From Janibacter limosus NBRC 16128 (GTDB taxonomy: Bacteria > Actinomycetota > Actinomycetes > Actinomycetales > Dermatophilaceae): a stretch of DNA of 64,000 nucleotides. A program made the translations under genes and the position numbers. Below, one piece after another: positions 33,976-43,452 of this stretch (the first letter of the stretch is position 1; each line of letters opens with the position of its first letter). The stretch lies in the NCBI RefSeq assembly GCF_001570985.1, contig NZ_BCSS01000008.1, positions 1-64,000 of the forward strand. The letters are read 5' to 3'. The notes beneath the pieces are model-generated. The model worked only from the letters and a program-made list of their open reading frames with translations, ran no database searches and was not told the DNA's origin.

Positions 33976-35501
33976 TGACGAACGGAGCCAGCCTGATCTG
34001 GACCTGGGCCGACCGGACGCCCGACGCCATCGCCGTGCGCGACGGAGAGCGTTCGTGGACCTTCGCGCAGCTGCGCGCCGGCGTCCGGGGCGCCATCGAG
34101 GAGCTCACCGAGCGGGGGGTGCGTCCCGGGGACCGGGTCCTCATGGTCGTCCCGACGTGCGCGGAGTTCGTCCTCACCTATCACGCGCTGCTCGCCATCG
34201 GCGCGACCGCCGTCACCGTCAACCCGCTGTGCACCCAGCGCGAGCTGACCCACTTCGTCGACGACGCCGGTTGCACCTTCGCGATCGGCTGGCACGAGGA
34301 CGACGGCCCCGTGGCGGGGACGGCGTCCGCGGCAGGCATCGCGCTGTGGGTGCTCGAGCCCGGCTGCGTGCGCTCCTCCGACGAGGGCATCGGCCTCGCC
34401 GACGTGACCGCCGACGATGCCGCCGTGCTGCTCTACACCTCCGGGACGACCGGCGCCCCCAAGGGAGCCGTCCTCACGCACGGCAACCTGCTGTCCTGCG
34501 GTGCGGCCTACGCCGAGGCGCTGGAGGTGACGGGCGAGGACCACATGGGCACCGCCCTTCCCCTCTTCCACGTCTTCGGCCAGGCCTCGGTCATGTTCAC
34601 GACCTTCACCTTCGGCGGCGGCATGACCTTGCAGCGGCCCTTCGACCCCGCGGGGCTGCTGCAGCTGGCGGCGGACCAGGAGCTGACCTCGCTCGCCGGC
34701 GTGCCGACGATGTGGAATGCCATGCTCCACGCCGAGACGGACCTGACGGCGGAGGACCTGTCGCACCTGCGCCTGGCCTGCTCCGGCGGTGCCGCGCTGC
34801 CCCTCGAGGTCGGCAAGGCCTTCCAGGAGCGCTTTGGCGCGGTCGTCCTCGATGGCTACGGGCTGAGCGAGACGACCGGCGCGGCGACCGTCAACCGGGC
34901 GATCCACCCGCGCAAGGAGATGAGTGTCGGGCGGGCCGTCGACGGCTGCGCGCTCGCCATCTTCGACGAGCACGGCAGCCAGCTGCCTCCGGGCGAGGTC
35001 GGCGAGGTCGCGATCCGTGGTCCGGTCGTCATGCGCGAGTACTGGAACAAGCCCGAGGCCACCGCTGCGGTACGCCACGGCGACTGGTTCCTCACCGGCG
35101 ACATCGGCCGGATGGACGATGACGGTGACCTGTGGATCGTCGACCGCAAGAAGGACCTCGTGATCCGAGGCGGGTACAACGTCTACCCGCGGGAGGTCGA
35201 GGAGGTGCTCTACGGGCACCCGGACATCCTCGAGGCGGCCGTCATCGGGGTGCCCGACGAGCGTCTCGGCGAGGAGATCGCTGCGGTCATCACGCCGCAG
35301 CCGGGCCGGAGCATCGACCCCACCGAGCTGCGCATCTGGCTCGAGGAGCGGGTCGCGGCCTACAAGGTCCCGCGGATCTACCAGCTGGTGGAGGCGTTGC
35401 CCAAGGGCGCCACCGGCAAGATCCTCAAGCGGGCCATCGACCGCGGGGACATCGCGACCACCGGTGAGCGGCCCGCCCGGGCCACCACCCCCACCACCTG
35501 A
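33975..35501 (+). CDS. Acyl-CoA synthetase (AMP-forming)
   Basis: An adenylate-forming ligase of 508 residues that activates a carboxylic acid to its CoA ester. Core motifs are [20 protein letters not shown] (phosphate loop), [44 protein letters not shown] and the C-terminal [11 protein letters not shown] with the adenylation Lys. The acid is not identifiable; the length suits medium/long-chain FadD-like ligases. It is coupled to the SDR before it, and an acyl-CoA dehydrogenase follows 16 nt later. Confidence 0.9.
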   Translation: MTNGASLIWTWADRTPDAIAVRDGERSWTFAQLRAGVRGAIEELTERGVRPGDRVLMVVPTCAEFVLTYHALLAIGATAVTVNPLCTQRELTHFVDDAGCTFAIGWHEDDGPVAGTASAAGIALWVLEPGCVRSSDEGIGLADVTADDAAVLLYTSGTTGAPKGAVLTHGNLLSCGAAYAEALEVTGEDHMGTALPLFHVFGQASVMFTTFTFGGGMTLQRPFDPAGLLQLAADQELTSLAGVPTMWNAMLHAETDLTAEDLSHLRLACSGGAALPLEVGKAFQERFGAVVLDGYGLSETTGAATVNRAIHPRKEMSVGRAVDGCALAIFDEHGSQLPPGEVGEVAIRGPVVMREYWNKPEATAAVRHGDWFLTGDIGRMDDDGDLWIVDRKKDLVIRGGYNVYPREVEEVLYGHPDILEAAVIGVPDERLGEEIAAVITPQPGRSIDPTELRIWLEERVAAYKVPRIYQLVEALPKGATGKILKRAIDRGDIATTGERPARATTPTT

Positions 35502-35517
35502 GCGAAGGGAGCGACCC

Positions 35518-36735
35518 GTGGACTTCACGCTGGACGCCAGGACCACCGAGCTGCAAGAGCAGCTGACCGCCTTCATGGACGAGCACGTCTACCCCATCGA
35601 GGCGGCATTCCAGGAGCAGATCGACGCGGCCCCCGACCGCTGGTCGCCGCCGCCGATCATCGAGCCGGCCAAGGAGGCCGCCCGCAGCCAGGGGCTGTGG
35701 AACCTCTTCCTCCCCGGCGAGGACGGCGCCGGCCTGACCAACCTGCAGTACGCACCGCTGTGCGAGATCCTCGGGCGCAGCCTGCACATCGCCCCCGTGG
35801 TGACCAACTGTGCCGCGCCGGACACCGGCAACATGGAGGTGCTGAACATGTTCGGCACCGACGAGCAGAAGGAGCAGTGGCTCACGCCCCTGCTCGCCGG
35901 CGAGATCCGCTCGGCCTTCGCCATGACCGAGCCTCGGGTGGCCAGCTCCGACGCGACCAACATCGAGACCTCGATCGTGCGCGACGGCGACGAGTACGTC
36001 ATCAACGGCCGCAAGTGGTACATCTCCGGCGCGATGAACCCCAACGCCAAGGTGCTCATCCTCATGGGCAAGACGGACCCCACGGCGGACCGTCACAAGC
36101 AGCAGTCGATGATCCTCGTGCCGCGGGACGCTCCCGGTGTGGACGTGCGTCGCGGGATGAAGGTCTTCGGGTACGACGACCGCGACCACGGCGGCCACGC
36201 CGAGATCGACTTCACCGACGTGCGGGTCCCGGTGAGCAACCTCATCGGTGAGGAGGGCAGCGGCTTCGCCATCGCCCAGGCCCGGCTCGGTCCCGGCCGG
36301 ATCCACCACTGCATGCGCCTGATCGGCATCGCCGAGCGTTCCCTGGAGCTGATGGTCGAGCGCGCCGCCAGCCGGGTCGCCTTCGGCAAGCCCCTGTCGG
36401 AGCAGGGCGTGATCCGTGACTGGATCGCGGAGTCGCGCGTGCGGATCGAGCAGCTGCGGCTGCTCACCTTCAAGGCCGCTTGGCTGATGGACACGGTCGG
36501 CAACAAGGGCGCCCACACGGAGATCCAGGCGATCAAGATCGCCGCGCCGGCCACCGTCGAGTGGATCCTCGACAAGGCCGTCCAGGTGCACGGCGCCGGC
36601 GGCCTCAGCCAGGACTTCCCGGTCGCCGAGTGGTACGCCCAGGTGCGCACCCTGCGCTTCGCCGACGGCCCCGACGAGGTGCACAAGAACGCCCTCGCCC
36701 GCCACGAGATCCGGAGGATGACCGCACATGTCTGA
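35518..36735 (+). CDS. Acyl-CoA dehydrogenase, ACAD10/ACAD11 type (second copy)
   Basis: A flavoprotein of 405 residues of the same subgroup as the dehydrogenase at 25.4 kb. It has [50 protein letters not shown], the strict-subgroup [14 protein letters not shown] and [14 protein letters not shown] 35518 is used, with GAAGGGAG before it. This copy has no adjacent kinase or HAD gene, so it would have to share the kinase encoded at 26.6 kb or act on ordinary acyl-CoA. Its stop lies 7 nt inside the following acyl-CoA dehydrogenase gene. Confidence 0.9.
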   Translation: MDFTLDARTTELQEQLTAFMDEHVYPIEAAFQEQIDAAPDRWSPPPIIEPAKEAARSQGLWNLFLPGEDGAGLTNLQYAPLCEILGRSLHIAPVVTNCAAPDTGNMEVLNMFGTDEQKEQWLTPLLAGEIRSAFAMTEPRVASSDATNIETSIVRDGDEYVINGRKWYISGAMNPNAKVLILMGKTDPTADRHKQQSMILVPRDAPGVDVRRGMKVFGYDDRDHGGHAEIDFTDVRVPVSNLIGEEGSGFAIAQARLGPGRIHHCMRLIGIAERSLELMVERAASRVAFGKPLSEQGVIRDWIAESRVRIEQLRLLTFKAAWLMDTVGNKGAHTEIQAIKIAAPATVEWILDKAVQVHGAGGLSQDFPVAEWYAQVRTLRFADGPDEVHKNALARHEIRRMTAHV

Positions 36736-37897
36736 CCTGAAGCAGCGGGTCGAGGAGCTCCTCGCGAGCCACGACCCCCGAACGAGCGACGCCGCGGACT
36801 TCCTCGGCGCCCAGTACGACGCCGGCCTGGCATGGGTGCACTTCCCCGAGGGCAAGGGGGGCCTGGGCATCTCCCGCGGCCGCCAGCTCGAGGTCGACGC
36901 GCTGCTGGATGCGGCGGGCGCACCGCGACCGGACTTCGGCCGCAACAGCATCGGCCTGGGCATGGCCGCGCCGACGATCCTGGCCTTCGGCTCGCAGGAG
37001 CTGCAGGAGCGCTACCTGCGACCCCTGTTCGCCTGCACGGAGATCTGGTGCCAGCTCTTCAGCGAGCCCGGTGCCGGGTCCGACCTGGCTGCCGTCGCGA
37101 CCCGTGCGGTCCCCGACGGCGACGAGTGGGTCGTCGACGGGCAAAAGGTGTGGACCTCCGGCGCGCACAACGCCGACTTCGCCATCCTCGTGGCCCGCAC
37201 CGACACCTCGGTCCCCAAGCACGCGGGCCTGACCTACTTCCTCGTCGACATGACCGATCCGGGGATCGAGGTCCGCCCCCTTCGTCAGATCACGGGTGAG
37301 GCCGAGTTCAACGAGGTCTTCCTCACCGGGGTGCGCGTCCACGACCGCAACCGCGTGGGTGCCATCGGCGAGGGGTGGAAGGTCGCCACGACGACACTCA
37401 ACAACGAGCGGGTCGCGATCAGCGCCGGCAACGACCGCGAGGCCGGCCAGATCGGCCTGGTCACCGAGCGTTGGCGCACGGACCCCTCCGTGCGCACGCC
37501 CGGCAACCACACCGAGCTCATGCAGTGGTGGGTCGAGACCGAGGTGACCCGCCTCGCCGGCGAGCGCCTGCGCCAGGGTCTCGAGGCCGGCCAGCCCGGG
37601 CCCGAGAGCTCGGCGATGAAGCTGGCCTTCGCCCAGCAGGCCCAGCAGGTCACCGGGTTCGCCCTCGAGCTCGCGCCCGAGGAGGGCCTGACCTACCACG
37701 ACTGGACCATGGTGCGGCCCGAGGGCGGCTCCTTCCTCGGCCACGGCCCCGGCTTCCGCTACCTGCGCGCCAAGGGCAACTCCATCGAGGGTGGTACCAG
37801 CGAGATCATGCGCAACATCGTCGCCGAGCGCGTGCTCGGCCTGCCCCCGGACCACCGCCCTGACAAGGGCATCCCCTTCAAGGACGTGCCGCGATGA
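36728..37897 (+). CDS. Acyl-CoA dehydrogenase, catalytic-type subunit
   Basis: An acyl-CoA dehydrogenase of 389 residues. Flavin-binding and active-site segments are [30 protein letters not shown] and the C-terminal [24 protein letters not shown], which keeps the E-G-x-T base motif. Its start overlaps the previous gene by 8 nt, and its stop overlaps the next dehydrogenase by ATGA. Adjacent pairs like this form alpha2beta2 enzymes in actinobacterial steroid and bulky-acid catabolism (ChsE1-ChsE2, FadE pairs), where only one subunit holds the base; this would be that one. Confidence 0.9.
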   Translation: MSDLKQRVEELLASHDPRTSDAADFLGAQYDAGLAWVHFPEGKGGLGISRGRQLEVDALLDAAGAPRPDFGRNSIGLGMAAPTILAFGSQELQERYLRPLFACTEIWCQLFSEPGAGSDLAAVATRAVPDGDEWVVDGQKVWTSGAHNADFAILVARTDTSVPKHAGLTYFLVDMTDPGIEVRPLRQITGEAEFNEVFLTGVRVHDRNRVGAIGEGWKVATTTLNNERVAISAGNDREAGQIGLVTERWRTDPSVRTPGNHTELMQWWVETEVTRLAGERLRQGLEAGQPGPESSAMKLAFAQQAQQVTGFALELAPEEGLTYHDWTMVRPEGGSFLGHGPGFRYLRAKGNSIEGGTSEIMRNIVAERVLGLPPDHRPDKGIPFKDVPR

Positions 37898-38964
37898 CCG
37901 ATCTTCTCTACACCGACGTCGAGGAGTCCTTGCGCTCCAGCGTGCGGTCCACCCTGCAGCGTTCCCTCGACGAGGGTCTGCCTGCTCGCCTCTACGACGA
38001 GCCGGACACCGATGTGGGCGCGCTCTGGCAGGCGCTCGCCGGGCAGCTCGGCCTCGCCGGCCTGCTCGTCCCCGAGTCCCTCGGCGGCGTCGAGGCCGGC
38101 CCGCGTGAGGCAGCCGTTGTCCTGGAGGAGCTCGGCCGTGCGGTCGCACCCGTGCCCTTCCTCACCAGCGCCGTCATCGCGACGACCGCCCTGCTCGAGG
38201 CGGGCGACGAGCAGCACCTGCCGGCGCTCGCCTCGGGCGAGCGCACCGCTGTCCTCGTGCTGCCCTGGACCGCCCGTCGGGGTGCCTGGTCGGCGGTGTC
38301 GGGGAGCACGGAGCCGGTCGCCGGCGCCCTCGACGCGGACCTCTTCCTGGTCCCCACCACGGGCGAAGGGGGCGTGCCCTCCCTGCGCGCGTATGACCGC
38401 GGTGACGTGGAGGTGGAAGCGATCACCTCGCTCGACATGACCCGTCCGCTCGCCCGCGTGACGGTGACCGGCCAGGGGAGCGAGGTCGCGTCCGGGACGC
38501 GCGCCGAGGTGGCCGTCGACGCTGCCCTGGCCGCTGGCGCGGCACTGCTCGCCTCCGAGCAGCTCGGTCTGGCGCAGTGGTGCCTCGAGACGACCGTGGA
38601 GTACGCCAAGACGCGGGTGCAGTTCGCCCGCCCGATCGGCTCCTTCCAGGCGATCAAGCACCGCCTGGCCGACCTCTACCTGCTGCTCGTGAGCGCCCAG
38701 GCGGCGGCCCGACAGGCCGCCGGCACGCTCGCCGACGACGACCCCGACCAGCAGGTCTCGCAGGCCGTGGCCCAGGCCTTCTGCTCCGACGCGGCCGTCC
38801 GCGCCGCGGAGGAGGCCCTGCAGCTGCACGGCGGCATCGGCATGACCTGGGAGGCCCTCGTGCACACCCGCCTCAAGCGGGCCAAGTCCGACCAGCTGGC
38901 CCTCGGCACGCCCGACCGGCACCGCAGCGACCTCGCCGTGCTGGTGGACCTCCCGGCCAGCTGA
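37894..38964 (+). CDS. Acyl-CoA dehydrogenase, probable non-catalytic partner subunit
   Basis: A shorter acyl-CoA dehydrogenase-fold protein (356 residues) with low conservation in the first half (about 1-190). The C-terminal domain is recognisable: QFARPIGSFQAIKHRLADLYL, and LQLHGGIGMTWEALVHTRLKRAKSD. The E-G-T base motif is missing where it is expected. Together with the overlap to the catalytic-type gene this suggests a heteromeric enzyme in which this subunit shapes the substrate pocket or binds flavin. Substrates of such pairs are often branched or ring-bearing acyl-CoAs. Confidence 0.87.
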   Translation: MTDLLYTDVEESLRSSVRSTLQRSLDEGLPARLYDEPDTDVGALWQALAGQLGLAGLLVPESLGGVEAGPREAAVVLEELGRAVAPVPFLTSAVIATTALLEAGDEQHLPALASGERTAVLVLPWTARRGAWSAVSGSTEPVAGALDADLFLVPTTGEGGVPSLRAYDRGDVEVEAITSLDMTRPLARVTVTGQGSEVASGTRAEVAVDAALAAGAALLASEQLGLAQWCLETTVEYAKTRVQFARPIGSFQAIKHRLADLYLLLVSAQAAARQAAGTLADDDPDQQVSQAVAQAFCSDAAVRAAEEALQLHGGIGMTWEALVHTRLKRAKSDQLALGTPDRHRSDLAVLVDLPAS

Positions 38965-39019
38965 GTGATCGACTCGATCCACCCCCTTCGTCCGACCTCT
39001 CTCACCCACAGGAGTGACC

Positions 39020-40216
39020 ATGCGTGAAGCAGTCATCGTCTCCACCGCTCGCACCCCGATCGGCCGCGCCTACCGCGGCGCCTTCAACGACACCCAGGCC
39101 CAGGAGCTCATCGGCCACGCCGTGCGGCACGCCGTCGAGCGCTCCGGCGTCGAGGGCGGCCAGATCGAGGACGTCGTCATCGGCGCCGCCATGCAGCAGG
39201 GCTCGACCGCGATGAACATCGGTCGCCAGGCCGCGCTGCGGGCCGGGCTGCCCGTCACCGTCGCCGGGATGTCCGTCGACCGTCAGTGCGCGAGCGGTCT
39301 GATGGCCATCGCCACCGCCTCCAAGCAGGTGATCTTCGACGGCCAGGACGTCGCCGTCGGTGGTGGCGTCGACTCGATCTCGTTGGTGCAGAACGAGCAC
39401 ATGAACACCTACCGCTCGCAGGACCCGTGGCTCGTCGAGCACGTCCCCGCGACGTACATGTCGATGCTCGAGACCGCCGAGGTCGTGGCGCAGCGGTACG
39501 GCATCTCCCGCGAGCGCCAGGACGAGTACGCACTCGAGTCGCAGCGTCGCACGGCGGCCGCCCAGGAGGCTGGAGCCTTCGACGACGAGATCGTCCCGCT
39601 CACCACGACCATGCTCACCAAGGACAAGGCGACCGGTGAGGTCGGCTCGCAGGAGGTGACGCTGACCAAGGACGAGGGCAACCGTCCCGGCACCGTGCTC
39701 GCGGACCTGCAGCGACTCAACCCGGTCCTCGCCAAGGACGGCACCGAGGGCTTCTCGATCACCGCGGGCAATGCCTCACAGCTGTCCGACGCCGCCTCCG
39801 CCGCCGTCGTCATGGAGGCCTCCGAGGCGTCCCGCCGCGGGCTCACCCCGCTGGGTGCCTTCCGCGGGATGGCCGTCGCCGGCTGCGAGCCGGACGAGAT
39901 GGGCATCGGCCCGGTCTTCGCCGTCCCGAAGCTGCTCGCGCAGCACGGGTTGAGCGTCGACGACATCGGTCTGTGGGAGCTCAACGAGGCCTTCGCCGTC
40001 CAGGCCCTCTACTGCCGCGACACCCTCGGCATCGACCCGGAGAAGTTCAACGTCAACGGTGGCGCGATCTCCATCGGCCACCCGTACGGCATGAGCGGTG
40101 CACGCATGGCCGGCCACGTCCTCATCGAGGGCAAGCGTCGTGGCGCGCGCTACGGCGTCGTGACGATGTGCGTCGGTGGTGGCATGGGCGCTGCAGGTCT
40201 CTTCGAGATCTTCTGA
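39020..40216 (+). CDS. Acetyl-CoA acyltransferase (thiolase)
   Basis: A thiolase of 398 residues that cleaves 3-oxoacyl-CoA to acetyl-CoA and a shortened acyl-CoA. The nucleophile is in [10 protein letters not shown] (about residue 89). The other catalytic elements are [23 protein letters not shown] (His) and the second Cys in [15 protein letters not shown] 39020 follows CAGGAG at 5 nt. A 55-nt gap without a hairpin separates it from the dehydrogenase pair. It completes the beta-oxidation set (dehydrogenase, hydratase, SDR, thiolase) of the island. Confidence 0.93.
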   Translation: MREAVIVSTARTPIGRAYRGAFNDTQAQELIGHAVRHAVERSGVEGGQIEDVVIGAAMQQGSTAMNIGRQAALRAGLPVTVAGMSVDRQCASGLMAIATASKQVIFDGQDVAVGGGVDSISLVQNEHMNTYRSQDPWLVEHVPATYMSMLETAEVVAQRYGISRERQDEYALESQRRTAAAQEAGAFDDEIVPLTTTMLTKDKATGEVGSQEVTLTKDEGNRPGTVLADLQRLNPVLAKDGTEGFSITAGNASQLSDAASAAVVMEASEASRRGLTPLGAFRGMAVAGCEPDEMGIGPVFAVPKLLAQHGLSVDDIGLWELNEAFAVQALYCRDTLGIDPEKFNVNGGAISIGHPYGMSGARMAGHVLIEGKRRGARYGVVTMCVGGGMGAAGLFEIF

Positions 40217-40249
40217 CCGTCACCACCCACCATCCTCAAGGAGCTGCAC

Positions 40250-43200
40250 GTGAGCGTCTTCGTCGCCAACCGTGGAGAGATCGCTGTCCGGATCGTCCGG
40301 GCGGCGAAGGAGGCAGGTCTCGAGGTCGTCGTGGCCGTGACCCGGGCCGAGGTCGACTCGTTGGCCGCCCGACTGGCGACCGGCGTCCATGTGCTCCCCG
40401 GTGAGGGGGCGGCGGCCTACCTCGACGCCGCCTCCCTCGTCGAGGGCGCGAGGGACCACGGGTGCACGATGCTGCACCCGGGGTACGGGTTCCTCAGCGA
40501 GAGCCCGGTACTCGCCCGGGCCTGCGCCGAGGCCGGCGTGACCTTCGTCGGGCCGGACGCCTCGCTGCTCGAGCTCTTCGGCGACAAGGGCAGCGCCCGC
40601 GAGGTGGCGGAGCAGGCCGGTGTCCCGGTCCTGCCCGCCACCCCGGTCGGCGTCACCCGGGACCGGGCCGAGGCCTTCGCCCGGGAGCAGCACCCGGCGG
40701 GCGTGATGATCAAGGCCGCCGCCGGCGGTGGTGGCCGCGGCATGCGTGCCGTGTCGGCCGGTGAGTCGCTCGCCGAGGCCTGGGAGCGTGCCCGCTCCGA
40801 GGCCGAGCGCAGCTTCGGCTCCGGCGAACTCTTCGCCGAGCTCTACGTGGAGCGCGCCCGCCACATCGAGGTCCAGATCGCTGCCGACGGCGCAGGGGAG
40901 GTCACCCACCTGGGGGAGCGCGACTGCACCCTCCAGCGCCGCTTCCAAAAGGTCGTCGAGGTCGCCCCCGCGCCCGACCTGCCCGAGGAGGTGCGCGCGG
41001 ACCTGCACGCTGCAGCGGTGCGACTGATCGCCGGTCGCGGCTACCGCGGCCTGGCCACCGTCGAGTTCCTGGTCGACGCAGACGACCCGACCCGGTGGTG
41101 GTTCATCGAGGTCAACCCGCGCCTGCAGGTCGAGCACCCGGTGACCGAGATGGTCACCGGCGTCGACCTCGTCCTCGCGCAGCTGCAGCTGGCGGCCGGC
41201 GGGAGCCTCGCCGACCTCGGTCTGGCCGTGCCGCCACGTGTCACCGGCGCCGCGGTCGAGCTGCGGGTGGCTGCCGAGCGCATCGGGAGCACCGGCGAGT
41301 CCCTTCCGGCCCACGGCGTCGTCTCCGGCCTGTCCCTGCCCACGGGGCCGGGCGTGCGGGTCGACACCCACCTCGTCGAGGGCGCCCGCGTCGACGGCGC
41401 CTTCGACTCGCTCGTGGCCAAGGTGATCACCCACAGCCACAGCGGCCTGACCGCTGCCCTCGGCAAGGCGCGGCAAGCGGCCGCCGAGTGCACCATCGCG
41501 GGAGTCGAGACCAACCTCCCGATCCTGCGAGCGCTGCTCGAGCACGAGGACGTCGCCGCGTGGGACGTCACCACCCAGTGGCTCGGGAGAGCGGACATCG
41601 CCCGGGGAGCCGACACCGGTGAGGGCCTCGATGGCGAGGTCGTCGCGGAGATGGCCGGCACGGTCATCTCCGTCCTCGTCGAGCAGGGCCAGGAGGTCAC
41701 GGCCGGGACGCCCGTGGTCGTCGTCGAGGCGATGAAGATGGAGCACCTCGTGCCCGCGCCGGTCACGGGCGTCATCAGCGACGTCCGTGCTCGTGCGGGT
41801 GCGACGACCGCGCCCGGAGACCTGCTGGTGCGGGTGCTCCCTTCGTCCGACCAGTCGAGTGCCGGCACGCTCGACGACGGACCGGACCTCGATGCCGATC
41901 GACCCGATCTCACCCGGGTGCTCGAGCGACGCGACCGGCGCATGGACGCAGCGCGCACCGAGGCCGTGGCCAAGCGCCACGCTCGCGGTCAGCGGACCGC
42001 GCGGGAAAACATCGCCGACCTCGTGGACGCGGACAGCTTCGTCGAGTACGGCGGCTTCGCGGTCGCGGCCCAGCGCGCCCGCCGCAGCGAGGAGGACCTC
42101 ATCGCCAACACCCCGGCCGACGGCATCGTCACGGGCATCGGCCGGATCAGCTCCGCACCCACGCAGGACTCCCGCTGCGCAGTGCTGTCCTACGACTACA
42201 CCGTCCTCGCCGGGACCCAGGGCTATCTCAACCACAAGAAGACCGACCGCCTCCTCGAGATCGCCGAGAGGCAACGTCTGCCCGTCGTCCTCTTCGCCGA
42301 AGGGGGCGGAGGTCGCCCCGGCGACACCGACACGACGGTCGCCAGCGGCCTGGACGTGCCGACCTTCGCGACGATGGGGCGACTGAGCGGGCTCGTCCCG
42401 ACCGTCGGCATCGCGGCCGGGCGCTGCTTCGCCGGCAATGCCGCGCTGCTGGGCTGCTGCGATGTCATCATCGCCACCCGCGACTCGACGATCGGCATGG
42501 GCGGCCCGGCGATGATCGAAGGCGGTGGACTGGGGGTCTTCGCTCCCGAGGAGGTCGGCCCCATCGAGGTGCAGGGCGCCAACGGCGTCGTCGACGTGGT
42601 CGTCGAGGACGAGGCCGAGGCGGTCGCGGTGGCCAAGCGCTACCTCGGCTACTTCCAGGGTGCGCACGAGGAGTGGACGCAGCCCGACCAGCGGGCACTG
42701 CGCCACGTCGTCCCGGAGAACCGGGTGCGCGCCTATGACATCCACGCCGCGATCGACACCCTCGCCGACGAGGGCTCGGTCCTGGAGCTGCGGGCCGGCT
42801 TCGCTCCGGGAGTCGTCACCGCGCTGGTGCGCATCGAAGGCCGTCCGATGGGGCTGGTCGCCAACAACCCGCGACACCTCGGCGGAGCCATCGACACCCC
42901 TGCTGCCGACAAGTTGGCGCGTTTCCTCCAGCTCTGCGACGCGCACGGTCTACCGGTCGTGTCCCTGTGCGACACACCGGGCTTCATGGTCGGTCCGGAG
43001 CACGAGCGCACGGCGACCGTGCGTCACTTCGCGCGGCTCTTCGTCATCGGGGCGCACCTGCGGGTGCCGATGGTGACCGTCGTCCTGCGCAAGGCCTACG
43101 GGCTGGGCGCACAGGCGATGGCCGCCGGCAGCTTCCACCGCCCGGCGGCGACGCTGGCCTGGCCGACGGGCGAGGTCGGCGGCATGGGGCTCGAGGGCGC

Positions 43201-43435
43201 GGTCCGTCTCGGCTTCCGCCGCGAGCTCGAGGCGGTCGCCGACCCGAGCGAGCGACGTGAGCTGGAACGGCGGCTGCTGGACGACCTGTACGAGCGCGGC
43301 CGTGCGGTCAACGCCGCGGCGGTCGTCGAGCTCGACGACGTGATCGACCCGGTCGACACGCGCCGGTGGATCCTCACGGCGATGGCGAGCGCCATCCCGA
43401 CCGTGGGCACTGCCCGCTACATCGACACCTGGTGA
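40250..43435 (+). CDS. Single-chain acyl-CoA carboxylase (BC-BCCP-CT), LCC type
   Basis: One 1061-residue chain holds all parts of a biotin-dependent carboxylase. Biotin carboxylase covers about 1-440: MSVFVANRGEIAVRI, ATP grasp KAAAGGGGRGMRAV, and HIEVQI. A biotin carrier domain with EAMKMEH, where Lys496 is biotinylated, lies at about 460-530. A full carboxyltransferase (beta- plus alpha-like halves) covers about 555-1061, with oxyanion segments AAGRCFAGNAALLG and KAYGLGAQAMAAGSF. This architecture and length match the long-chain acyl-CoA carboxylases described from mycobacteria, which are hexamers accepting many acyl-CoAs. GTG 40250 has AAGGAG in front. Its link with the neighbouring beta-oxidation genes suggests carboxylation of a branched or short product, but this is inference. 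Confidence 0.92.
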   Translation: MSVFVANRGEIAVRIVRAAKEAGLEVVVAVTRAEVDSLAARLATGVHVLPGEGAAAYLDAASLVEGARDHGCTMLHPGYGFLSESPVLARACAEAGVTFVGPDASLLELFGDKGSAREVAEQAGVPVLPATPVGVTRDRAEAFAREQHPAGVMIKAAAGGGGRGMRAVSAGESLAEAWERARSEAERSFGSGELFAELYVERARHIEVQIAADGAGEVTHLGERDCTLQRRFQKVVEVAPAPDLPEEVRADLHAAAVRLIAGRGYRGLATVEFLVDADDPTRWWFIEVNPRLQVEHPVTEMVTGVDLVLAQLQLAAGGSLADLGLAVPPRVTGAAVELRVAAERIGSTGESLPAHGVVSGLSLPTGPGVRVDTHLVEGARVDGAFDSLVAKVITHSHSGLTAALGKARQAAAECTIAGVETNLPILRALLEHEDVAAWDVTTQWLGRADIARGADTGEGLDGEVVAEMAGTVISVLVEQGQEVTAGTPVVVVEAMKMEHLVPAPVTGVISDVRARAGATTAPGDLLVRVLPSSDQSSAGTLDDGPDLDADRPDLTRVLERRDRRMDAARTEAVAKRHARGQRTARENIADLVDADSFVEYGGFAVAAQRARRSEEDLIANTPADGIVTGIGRISSAPTQDSRCAVLSYDYTVLAGTQGYLNHKKTDRLLEIAERQRLPVVLFAEGGGGRPGDTDTTVASGLDVPTFATMGRLSGLVPTVGIAAGRCFAGNAALLGCCDVIIATRDSTIGMGGPAMIEGGGLGVFAPEEVGPIEVQGANGVVDVVVEDEAEAVAVAKRYLGYFQGAHEEWTQPDQRALRHVVPENRVRAYDIHAAIDTLADEGSVLELRAGFAPGVVTALVRIEGRPMGLVANNPRHLGGAIDTPAADKLARFLQLCDAHGLPVVSLCDTPGFMVGPEHERTATVRHFARLFVIGAHLRVPMVTVVLRKAYGLGAQAMAAGSFHRPAATLAWPTGEVGGMGLEGAVRLGFRRELEAVADPSERRELERRLLDDLYERGRAVNAAAVVELDDVIDPVDTRRWILTAMASAIPTVGTARYIDTW

Positions 43436-43452
43436 CGCAAAGGAGCGCGCGC

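Noticed and set aside
40220-42946. A 908-codon open frame on the minus strand, antisense to the acyl-CoA carboxylase
   Set aside because: It is a shadow caused by high GC at third codon positions. Its translation is low-complexity and shows no domain, while the plus-strand frame has full motifs. The same holds for long antisense frames at 42-1550, 5410-7203 and 12642-14762.
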